NCBI GenBank assembly: GCA_021292105.1
Contig: CM037861.1
Coordinates: 28,172,545-28,236,544 of the forward strand
Reading direction: 5' to 3'
Source of the DNA: Anadara kagoshimensis
Taxonomy: Eukaryota; Mollusca; Bivalvia; Arcoida; Arcidae
Length of the DNA stretch: 64,000 nt
The notes below the pieces were generated by a model that worked only from the letters and a program-made list of their open reading frames with translations, made no database searches and was not told the origin of the DNA. Positions 54,964-64,000 of the stretch are shown here, piece by piece. Position numbers and translations under genes: made by a program. Each line of letters begins with the position of its first letter. The first letter of the stretch is position 1.

Positions 54964-56139
54964 AAGACAATTTGTCGGATTAATATTGTTTCATATCCTT
55001 GTTTTTATTCGATCATATCATATTCCCCAATATTTCTGAAATACATATTGCATTTTCTGTATATAACTTTTTGACTTTTGAGAAATCTCTAGCAAAATAA
55101 AGCACAAGTTATTGTGAGTTGTATATCTCTTCGTTTTGTTGTCAACATATAAGACAAGAGTTTGCGAATGAATCTCTTGTTTTGTTGTCAACAGTCGCAA
55201 AAAGCAAGTTTTCAACAAAATGATTTCTTTATTTTGTCATCAGTTGATAAGGAGGTGAAACCAGATGTTCTGAATGATACATATCGTCATTGCTTCTTTT
55301 ACAACTGATGAGACTAGACCACCAGGCATTCTAAAAGATACGTCATCCGACTCTTTTAGATATCAACAATTAATGCAAAATTAAACATATTTTGTAGACA
55401 TATCCAGTTTCACTATGTACAGTTGAGGCGATATCAGACGTTATAGAGGATATTTCAACAGCATATTTCAACAATATGGACAACATATCAATAATTATAT
55501 TTCAGAAATTGATGCAGTACTAGACGGACTTAGTAGACATCTTTCTGTCGTTTCGGGAAGCAAACGAGTAAAATAATGAAAATTGAAAAATTAAATTCAA
55601 AAATAGTAGAAGAAAATAATCCAGAAAAACATGATTTAGATAGAAGTATCTTTCTCAGGATATTATCTAGTATAAATTTATGTTATAAAACTATTACCCT
55701 GACAATACCGTGATTGCATTAGGATACGAGACAAAAATATCAATTTCGACGACAATATAAATATCCCATTGTATACACAATCCCCTTTAATCAATTCAAA
55801 CAAAAAAAATGGATGAAATCGATTTTCAATTTCAATTATCTTAACTTTGACTTTAAAAATTAGATAGCATATCAGAAATTTGATAGTTGACATGTTATTG
55901 CATTGGTGCCAGGAAGGCGAGAATGTATCATGTCTTTGTAAATTGAGTTATACTAAAAACGGAATAAAAATTATTGAATCAGTTATATTTAATAAATATG
56001 GATTCTTTTATTCGTAATGCATTCATTCCATACAATGTTCGAAAATTGATGCCTTAATTTTAATGTTGATTTCATATGCATTAGCAGCAATACGTATAAA
56101 GGTGGGAGTTTGGGGTTTAAACTCTGGGTGTGACGATTT
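54964..56139. other. No recognised feature
   Basis: AT-rich. 'tctcttgttttgttgtcaacag' and 'tctcttcgttttgttgtcaaca' (55127 and 55171) are a short local duplication. Confidence 0.4.
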
Positions 56140-56320
56140 CAAATTAAAGTCTCAAGTCCCTCGGAAGGAAGACATCTGAAAACGAATTGAAGGCGTGATA
56201 CGCCAAAGCACTTTCCACGCACATTGCTCTGAAAGAACTGCAAGGGCAAACATTTGGCCATTTAAAGTATATCTGGTGACGTCCTGAACTCAGAGAAATA
56301 TTTTTGAGCGAAGCATAAAA
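56140..56320 (+). mobile_element. Decayed SINE-like 3' end
   Basis: 'tctggtgacgtcctgaactcagagaaatatttttgagcgaagc' aligns with the family 1 tail 'ctggtgacgtctcgatataagtgaaatattcttgactgggac'; upstream blocks are weak. Confidence 0.4.
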
Positions 56321-56624
56321 CAGCATTTCATTAACCAATTTGTAAAATGAAATATCAAAATACAACCATTGATTTTACATATTCAACAAATCCAATACGC
56401 AAATATTTTCAAATACATGGTTGGGGACCAAATGCTACAACTATACAACTGGGCCAAAATCGGTTTTTTTTAAATAGAGAGAGAAAGAAAAAGTATTCAA
56501 CTTAGGTAAATTATATGGCTAACGTAAGCATGTATATAGATCAGCCATTTCTTCTTATTTACATTAATTTGCTATGAATCAGATTAATAAAATTTTACAT
56601 TTGTACTTTAAAACATATCAAGGA

Positions 56625-56880
56625 TTTACTTACTAATCCATGTCCGAATCACAATCCAGAAGCAAAGTAAAAACTGTGAAGCAGGCAAATTAGGTTAAAC
56701 ACTCCAACTTCCACCAGTGAAGTGAGGCCGGATGCTCCAGAAGGGTAAACACCTTCTGTTTAGCTTGCTACACCCGCCACGTGTGTAATCAAACTTGAGT
56801 GAAAGGAACATAGAACTTTTGGACTTCAAATATATACACGGACATTCTGGACAAAGAGATATAATACAACTTTGTTATAT
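56625..56880 (+). mobile_element. Family B repeat, near complete
   Basis: 'acttactaatccatgtccgaatcacaatccagaag', 'gtgaagtgaggccggatgctccagaagggtaaacacc', 'tagcttgctacacccgccacgtgtgtaatcaaacttg', 'ggaacatagaacttttggacttcaaatatata', 'cattctggacaaagagat'. Confidence 0.9.
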
Positions 56881-57310
56881 ACACCAATATGTTCTAGATG
56901 TAATAGTCGTTGCTTTAGTACCTGTTTTAAAAAAATTAATTTTTTGATTTGTGTATACAGTGATTATTCAATAAGTGTGATGGTTGGGTTTTTGAAGCGA
57001 CAAAATATCCATACCTGTAGACAATAACTCAAATGAACGTTCATAATCAAAAGTTTAATATCTTTAAATACGATGTATGTTTGTCTTTGGTTTTCTTTTT
57101 TTTTTTTTTTTTGTTATTGATTTCGTTCACTTGTAGTCGGCAGGGTTTCTGATTGCTTGCTAGTTACTAAGTTGATATTTTTCAGTTATAAATTTCTTCT
57201 ATCAAAATTAAAAATATTGCAAAAATCCATTTTTATTGATTATTTATTTATTTGTGATATCTATAAAATATGTATGCACAAAAGTTAATATTTTTAAAAT
57301 CTGTTGTACG

Positions 57311-58860
57311 TTTTAAATTTTATTTTTCCTGCGTATTTGTCCATATATTATAATATATCATATCATGCCATCTAATCTAGAGTTTAGCCCCATTGTAACA
57401 TTATCTCGACATTTATCACAGATTACAAGCTGTCACCTTCGTTATCAATTTAATCTACTGAATAATAACACTATTTAAAAAGTTATTTAATAAACAATAG
57501 CATAAAGGTCGATTTAAAAAATACAAGTTATTTGATTACTAGTAAATCAGACTAATGTATTCTATAGATATTAATTCCTGCATTTATTTAAATTTTCAAG
57601 AAAGTACAGTTTTTGTGAAATAGATCTCCTTCAAATTATATTGTATTACATTTACTTTGAACAAAATCCATCATGCGGTCGAAACCCCAATGTTGAAAAG
57701 AATATATTGTATAACTTGCTCTTTATTCTTTTGCTGTTCATTTGCAATGGGATATGTACATGTATATTAAACTAAAGCGATTATGTGATCGAACTTCAAT
57801 GTTGAAAAGAATGTGCGTTGAATAACTTATTCTAAGTTCTTTCATTGTTCGTTTGCAATGGGATACGTTTTAAGCGATAAGTAATTGTCAGTTATCAATA
57901 TGTGATGACAAGTTACATCGATATATCGGTTATAATGTTGTATAATTGTTACTGCATGTTTATCATGAGTGAGTTATCGACAGTTAACTTGTAACATTCA
58001 TTCAAATGCATCCATGTGTTTATGCTTAATCTCCTTTTATAGAAATCATCAATTATGTCACAATGGATCTTGCTTTTAAAATGAAACTTTAAAGAACATC
58101 ATTCTTTAAAATTAAGTGTTGTACAAATTAATTTTAATTTTATTTTTCCTGAACTATTTGTCCATATTTCATAATCGACATACCGAGTCTAGACTTTAGC
58201 CCCATTATAATATAATCTCAACATTTATCACGGCTTACAAGCCGTTACCATTATTATCAATATTATCTACTACATAATAACACTATTTCAAAGTTATTTA
58301 AAAAAAACAATAACATCATGGACGATTTAAAAACAAATACTAGTAAAAATCAAATACTAGTAACCGAGGTCGAAAGCTGTATTGTGAACAGAATATATTG
58401 TGTAACTTGTTTATTTATTCCTAAGCTGTTCATTTGCAATGTAATATGTACATTTTATTTAACTAAAGCTATTATGCGGTCGAAATCTCAATTTTGAAAA
58501 GAACATGTCTTGTATATTTTTCCTAAGTGTCTTTGTTGTTCGTTTGCAATAGGATACGTTTTAAGCGATAAGTAATTGTTGGTTATCAATATGAGATGAC
58601 AAGTCACATCGATATATCGGTAGTGATATCGTATAATAGTTACTGCATGTTTATCAGAAGCCTGATTTATCGACAGTTAACATGTTATATTTATTTACAA
58701 GTGGACATTCAAATGCATCCATGTGCATGTGTTTGTGGTTTGTATCCTTTAAAACAATACATCAATTATTTTACAATGGATCATCCTTTTAAAATGGAAT
58801 GTTTTCAAGAACATAATTCTTTAAAATTGAATGTTAATTTTTTGTAATTTTTATCATTAG
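57311..58860 (+). repeat. Tandem segmental duplication, two units of about 750-800 bp
   Basis: Unit 1 (57311-58128) and unit 2 (58129-58860) share 'ttttatttttcctg...tatttgtccatat', 'agtttagccccattgtaaca', 'atttatcac.g.ttacaagc.gt.acc', 'caatgttgaaaagaatat.ttgt', 'gataagtaattgt.ggttatcaatatg', 'acatcgatatatcggt' and 'tattgcatgtttatca'. Inside each, a block of about 107 bp ('tcaatgttgaaaagaa ... gttcatttgcaatgggatatg') is itself doubled. Confidence 0.85.
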
Positions 58861-59389
58861 TCTTTATCATGTTTTTATATTTTTTTATAATGTTTATGTT
58901 TATTGGCATAAAAAGATATATAATGATAAATTCTATAATTTTACATATATAATACATGTATAAATACATATCAATAGACAGCAACAACGGTTATACACCG
59001 TGATCATTCAATTATAACAGTACGTAAGACAGTTATACATCGTGAATGTCCAAGTTTTGTAGTTATACCTGTTGAAGGTTAATCATGCGTGTATAAAGAG
59101 ACACGTGTGACTTAAATGGAATATATTCAGTGGAAGTGTACTTTATATAATTTGATATATAATATTGACATATTTTATACTTGTTATCATCTCAAAATTA
59201 AAAAAGCAAGTTAAGCAGCATTCTTGGTAGACATATAAGTGACTAAGATACATATAATGGTATTTTTGTACTTAATTATTTGTTTGGACCTTTCTCTTTA
59301 TATTTTTATTATACTTAACAAGTTTTTGCAAACTTTGAGACATGTAATTTATAAAATACAGCTAAATATAGCTATTGTTTAGCTATTGA

Positions 59390-59650
59390 GAGAATGACGC
59401 TTTTAAACAATGGTTATTGCACGTTAATCATGAGCCTAATTTATCGACAGCTAACATGTAATATTCATTTACAAGTAAACATTCAAACGTGTCAATTTGT
59501 TTATGGTTTGTCTCCTGTTATAGAATACATCATTTTTTTTTACAATGAATCATCATTTTCAAGAATGATTTCAAGAACATTCTTTAAAATTGAATACTTA
59601 AATTTGTGTAGTGTTTTAAATTTAATGTTTTTATTTCTTTTTCAGATAGA
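59390..59650 (+). repeat. Third, partial copy of the 57-58 kb duplication
   Basis: 'tattgcacgttaatcatgagcctaatttatcgacagctaacatgtaatattcatttacaagtaaacattcaaacgtg' and 'tacaatgaatcatcattttcaag' match the ends of units 1 and 2. Confidence 0.75.
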
Positions 59651-60535
59651 AAAATGAATGTAAGATTGCTATTGCAATCGTCTTAATATTTTGATGTGAT
59701 GCGTTAAAATGCATTGTAAATGTCGATTATTTAAAAGTCTGTTTGAATTGTTAATGCAGTTTTATTTATTTGACACGTAAATTAAATGGTTTAAAAACTG
59801 TTTGGTAAATTAGAGAATATATTTTACGTCATGCTTAAGAAGATAATAATTACATTCTATTTAGACGAAAATGAAATGTACTGAAATCCTCATGTGTCCC
59901 AGTGTCTGTAACTAAATCTAAAGTAATGCTTTTAGGATAATTAAAAAACTGAAGGCTTTTAAAATCTATCTCTATGCTTCTTCCGCATTATCCAACAGGA
60001 TACTTTAGCGGCCTTACAAATCATATCTGGCGATGGCCAAGGATATAAATTCGTAGGAAACTTAAAAGTATTTTGAGGATACATATAATGTTTGTATCTA
60101 TGTTAAAACGTTTTGGTTCTAAAAGAACTAGGGTAGAAGAATTGAGTGGATTATTTTTAGTCGCATCAGCATTATAACAATAGCAGCTATTCACGGCTAA
60201 AAAATGTAACAGATACAAAAGTATTAACAAAACGTAATTAATATAAAAGTAAACAGGATATGAAGTTATAAAAATAGAGGAAACCTGATAACTATCAATA
60301 AAACCACATACGGATTATAAATAAAACACTGCCGATTATATGATACAATAATTAGATTTTATTGAACAAGTATATTTCCCGACGGAAGATTTAAATTTTA
60401 TGTCTATCGACATGCCTAAAAATGTCCTTGACATCGTTGAAACAGTGTAAAAAGTATCCCTTTGTGGGTGCAAACCCAATGCAATCTAGCACAAACAATT
60501 GGTTGGGCAGTATTTGGTCTTTACATTGGATATAT
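59651..60535. other. No recognised feature
   Basis: AT-rich up to the left end of a hAT-type element. Confidence 0.4.
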
Positions 60536-61182
60536 CAGTGGCGTAGCGTGCATATAAGCCAAAAATCCTGTGCTTGCACATAATTTTTTGATAAAAAAAA
60601 TAATTTAATCTGTCATTATGTACAAATGAAAATAAAAAACAAAATATTTCGAAAATAAAACAATGATTTTTTAAAATCTTAAACAGAAAATTTCGTCTCG
60701 CTCCTCAGTCTAGAAGTTATCAGTTATAAGGCAATTAATGTCTTCGTCTAACTCGGATGATAAGCCGTGTACATTTTCCTGGGAAAAATGTGAGCCCAAA
60801 TACCCAGATCAAGTTCAACTCACTACTGTTGAAGATATACATCCAAGTATATAATAAATATCGAGACGTCACCAGCTGTAAGTGAAGTGACAGAAATTTT
60901 AACTTTTGCAGTGCGCTCATGGCAATGTGCAATAAAGGTTCTTTATCGTTGTAACAGCCACTGTGAGACGGGCATCGGTTTTAATTTCTCGTCCGAAGGA
61001 CCCATGACAACCCCCCCCCCGAATTTTAACCCTTTTACCTTGTAGATATTGATTAAGAATACAGAAAAATGCCCCAAATCGCTCCATTTCCCCTGTAACA
61101 ATTTACTTTTGTGGTGACTACAGCGCGTTAGGCACCTTTAGCACCAGGCTTGCACATTCATTCCTTTCAAGCTACGCCACTG
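60536..61182. mobile_element. hAT-type element with CAGTGGCGTAGC ends
   Basis: 12-bp inverted ends CAGTGGCGTAGC (60536-60547) and GCTACGCCACTG (61171-61182). Both ends continue into related 'tgcttgcaca' sequence. The flanks share ATATAT, but no clean 8-bp duplication can be fixed in this TA-rich context. No transposase frame. A SINE piece sits inside, next to a C-run (61011-61020). Confidence 0.8.
60854..61010 (-). mobile_element. SINE family 1, 3' half, nested in the hAT-type element
   Basis: 'tatcgagacgtcaccagctgtaagtgaagtgacagaaattt', 'gtgcgctcatggcaatgtgcaat', 'aaaggttctttatcg', 'cagccactgtgagacgggcatcgg', 'tctcgtccgaaggacccatgac'. Confidence 0.75.
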
Positions 61183-61194
61183 TATATATGCTTT

Positions 61195-61385
61195 GTAAGG
61201 TAATATATACTCTCTTATGCAAAGTACTTCCCTAGCTTCATTTTGTTAAAATATTATTTGGTCCTTTGGATATTTTTCAACATCTTTGGAAAAAAATGGT
61301 TTCATAATTTTGGTCACAGCAGTACTCACTGTATTCCAAAACGGCCGTCTAATGCTGTAAAATTAAAACTGGTATATTATGTATT
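61195..61385 (+). mobile_element. Hammerhead-bearing unit, decayed copy
   Basis: 'taatatatactctcttatgcaaagtacttcc', 'ggtcctttggatatttttcaacatctt', 'ggtttcataatttt' match the unit at 19898. At 61318-61356 the hammerhead has lost part of the CUGAUGA/stem II region but keeps ACGGCCGUC and a UAAUGCU right arm. Confidence 0.7.
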
Positions 61386-61469
61386 TAGAAAAAATGATTT
61401 GTAATTATGTAATTGACAATCTCAGCCAATGCAACCAAGAACACAGAACAAATGGTGAAATATACAGAT

Positions 61470-61685
61470 GAGCGAATTGGACAAACCAGAATCACAAAAG
61501 CAAAGTAAAACTTTGAAAACTGACGTAAATAACATGAAACTTCCATCAGAGAAGTAAGCCTGGTGCACTGAAAGAGTTTGCACTTTCTGTTTAGTTACCT
61601 GTAAATTAGTCACGTGAAAAATCAAACTTCGGAATAAATTAAACATGAAACTATGAGACATTAAATATACACCAGGGTAATTTAT
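61470..61685 (+). mobile_element. Family B repeat
   Basis: 'gacaaaccagaatcacaaaagcaaagtaaaactttgaaaactgac', 'ccatcagagaagtaagcctggtgcactgaaagagt', 'agtcacgtgaaaaatcaaacttc', 'aaactatgagacattaaatatacaccagg'. Confidence 0.75.
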
Positions 61686-61695
61686 GATACATTAT

Positions 61696-61697
61696 GC

Positions 61698-61728
<31 letters not shown>
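61696..61728 (+). repeat. (AAT)n microsatellite
   Basis: About ten AAT units. Confidence 0.95.
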
Positions 61729-61730
<2 letters not shown>

Positions 61731-62454
61731 TCGTATTATTTGTGTAATTTTGTTCTGAACTATAACCACAATGTTAAGTTGCTTGTTTTCCATTTAATGC
61801 AGTCTTTGTCTAAACCGGGGAAGTTTATTCGTCTGGTGTTCGATGAAGCTTTCCGATACATATTGCTTGTTAAATTCTCTAAAATATTTGTTACTCAGTC
61901 TTCTTGGTTATATTTCTTTTTCAAAGTTTTTTTTTATATTTACAAGCTATTTTTGAAATAAGACGTAAAATACATTAAAAAATTTGTATACAGAGTCATG
62001 CTTACCAATTGGTGATGACAGTCATAAAACTCCGTAAATAGACAACTTTACATATTATAGAAAATAAAATAACAATAATGAAACATAACACACATTCAAC
62101 GAGGTCTAACAATAACATATAACATTGATTTTTTACAAGCGATTCTATGTAGAACCAGACAAAAAAGATAAAGAACGTATAAATATTATACCATCTATTA
62201 AAAAAAATAACTCGTTCTATAATCGTTTTTCCAAGACAACAATTTATCAAGTTTAGTAGTATATCTTTAATACGGTTAAACGGAAGGTCTTTATCAGCTT
62301 AATTGCTGTTAAATGCATTGGGGCCTATATTAACTAGTTTTACAGGATATTCTAACGGTTGTAATCTTTAAATGCAATAGCATCTTGTCGCTCATAATTG
62401 AAGCACTGTTGATCAAAACAGCTATAATTTAAATAACATTTTACTTTACTTTAG
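61729..62454. other. No recognised feature
   Basis: Opposite-strand frames of 73 and 82 codons here are hydrophobic, AT-driven and of chance length. Confidence 0.35.
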
Positions 62455-63560
62455 AGAACAGTAACTGTTTTACGTAAGAATGTTATTGTGTCTACATAGT
62501 TGTATTTAAAGATTTTCTAATTGTAATACCTATTCTCCTTGTTGATTTCTCTTACTGTTTCTTGTTTGTAGTATCGCATTGGAAGATTGGATATGCAAAA
62601 CACAGTTTCAGTTTACTTCAATTGTTCATTTCACGGCATCCGTGCATTATAGACCTTATAAATAAGTTACCAACATATTGCTATGTGCATTATACATTTA
62701 TACACTTAGTAATTAAGTTGCTCACATATTGTTACTATTCCTTATTGAGTATCTTTTCCTACTTGGTTATGTTTGTCTTGTATTATTATTCTTCACCATT
62801 TAAAGAGGACAGAAACTGTTTTACGTAAGGATTCTATTATGTCTACATAATTCTATTTAAAGATTTTCTAATTGTTATGCCTATTATCCTTGTTGATTTC
62901 TCTTAGTGTTTCATGTTTGTTTTTATCACATTAGAAGATTGATTTGATATGCAAAATTCACCTGCAGTTCACTGCAATTTTTTTCCAAGGCCTGCATTAT
63001 ACACTCATATACTTAGTAATTAAGTTGCTCACAAATTGTTACTTTTCTTTATCAAATAGTTGTTTTCTAATTTGGTCTATAGTTAGAGACTTTGTTTGTC
63101 TTTCATTATGATTTTTGGTCATTTATTCTCCCAAACTTAGAAAAATGGTTCACGAGTTTAACCTAATTTGTCAGTCTCAAAGTTTTTAACTTTGCTTCTT
63201 GATTGTGATTCCGACATGGATTAAAATGCTTGCTTGATATTATACTTATTCATTTTTCACCCAATTGGCTAAAATCGCTTTAGCTTATGGTTTAATTCTA
63301 TTTAAATACTACCTGTGTCATTGTATTAACTATTATCCTGGTTGATATCTCTTACTGGTTCATGATTAATGGTATTCTAATTGCATTAGAAAATCGGAAA
63401 TGCTTAAAACATCTGCAGTCCACGTTATTTTTATACCAAGGCATCAGTGCATTATGTTATTATCTATTAACTTTTAATTTTTACTTTTCCTTATCAAGAC
63501 TTCCTGGTTTTCTACTAGTTGATCTTTAGTGAGATACTTATTTATCTTGAACAATTATTC
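62455..63560 (+). repeat. About 350-bp tandem duplication, three degenerate units
   Basis: 'aactgttttacgtaag' at 62465 and 62815, then 'tctacata.tt.tatttaaagattttctaattgt', 'ccttgttgatttctctta', 'gcattatac' and 'acttagtaattaagttgctcaca' in both. A third, more diverged unit runs from about 63285 ('ttctatttaaatactacc ... tggttgatatctctta'). A family B fragment lies between units 2 and 3. Confidence 0.8.
63150..63240 (-). mobile_element. Family B repeat, 5' fragment
   Basis: 'tttaacctaatttgtcagtctcaaagtttttaactttgcttcttgattgtgattccgacatgg' is the reversed first 70-80 bp of family B. Confidence 0.75.
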
Positions 63561-63639
63561 TGTATCGGATTACTCTTCCACGCGCAGTTGTACTCTGACT
63601 ACCTTTGGAAAAGTAAATTTTCGTTGTCGTTGGCCTTTA

Positions 63640-63895
63640 CTGGTTCACCTGGTATCAGTATGATGTGACTGGGGGAGTGATATGCTTGTCTGCGGCGTAC
63701 AGACTCTGTCAGCTAGCACGTTAAAGTCGCTCTGAGTGCGCGCTAGTACAAAGCAGACCATAATACACACTGGCACTTCACATGTATACACGAACTTCTT
63801 CATAGATTAACTCAGAGAATAATAAAAATAAGTGTCGTCGCAAATGGCTGAAAAATTGCTGATGCGACGTTAAGCAACATTCAACCAACCAGCCA
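63640..63895 (+). mobile_element. SINE family 5 with 'gcgacgttaagcaacattcaaccaacc' tail
   Basis: 'gtatgatgtgactgggggagtgatatgc', 'cgttaaagtcgctctgagtgcgcgctag', then 'gtcgtcgcaaatggctgaaaaattgctgatgcgacgttaag' and a CAACCAACC-type tail. The 3' domain is the kind shared by SINEs across marine invertebrates. The head is not clearly tRNA-like here. Confidence 0.7.
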
Positions 63896-64000
63896 CACGT
63901 AGTTTGAGAAAAATATTTACATTGATTTATTTGACAGGCTAGCTTATGGCATTTGCAAAACGTCCGTTCGTCAAGCGTTATCTTTTCCTTTCAAAACCAA

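Noticed and set aside
55304-55345. Another 'ctgatgag' as a further hammerhead
   Set aside because: No GAAA at the right distance, no stem II and no stem I partner.
1-64000. CRISPR array, prokaryotic operon, rRNA, or integrated virus
   Set aside because: No regular spacer-repeat pattern, no ribosomal RNA sequence, no long viral or LTR-type coding region. All arrays have contiguous units typical of eukaryotic satellites.

Overview
This looks like intergenic or deep-intronic DNA from a lophotrochozoan animal, most likely a bivalve mollusc. The base composition is strongly AT-rich. There are no bacterial-style operons. The window carries tRNA-derived SINEs with A and B boxes, TA-flanked MITEs, hAT and pogo-type non-autonomous DNA transposons, and the 'tagtcccctaccgg...GTCTGTCTGTCCG' and 'ttatggccctttgaa' repeats familiar from molluscan genomes. 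The placement is inference from repeat types; I cannot name a species. I recognise no intact protein-coding gene. The longest open frames (about 100 codons) are about what AT-rich DNA gives by chance, or are created by tandem repeats. No retroviral, LTR or other capsid-bearing element was recognised.

Layout: 0-9 kb holds SINEs, a 66-bp hairpin minisatellite and tandem arrays partly built from SINE tail sequence. 10-15 kb holds nested elements (a hAT-type MITE inside a palindromic 'family A' MITE), a long-hairpin element, the 3' end of a LINE reverse-transcriptase frame, and a pogo-like foldback with 152-bp inverted repeats. 15-18.2 kb has a complete SINE and a very homogeneous 40/80-bp satellite. 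19-20.2 kb holds two directly repeated hammerhead-ribozyme motifs. 24-25.3 kb is a tandem duplication with exon-like splice signals. 27-34.7 kb is a series of tandem arrays, including a 138-bp array open in both strands. 35 kb has a MITE with 20-bp inverted repeats and an 8-bp target duplication. 41.4-42.6 kb is a 1.26-kb element with alternating 161/151-bp internal units. 46-48.9 kb is a degenerate tandem array of pogo-type ends. 50-53.2 kb is a segmental triplication interrupted by A, B and hammerhead elements. 57-59.7 and 62.4-63.6 kb are further segmental duplications, and a SINE of another family lies near the right end.

Two anonymous families dominate. Family A (about 13 copies, 200-220 bp) has inverted CAGTACAG..CCTGTCGAAA-type ends next to TA. 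Family B (about 18 copies, full copies about 260 bp) has no terminal inverted repeats that I can see. SINE family 1 has about ten copies, most of them truncated or internally deleted.

The most interesting system is the hammerhead family. Four copies (19641, 20134, 52557 on the minus strand, 61318) share the CUGAUGA / stem II / GAAA / short stem III / GUC architecture. One keeps every core position. Another keeps a perfect 7-bp stem I. Two lie in direct repeat 492 bp apart, the arrangement known from Penelope-like elements and retrozymes, whose transcripts self-cleave into unit-length RNAs.
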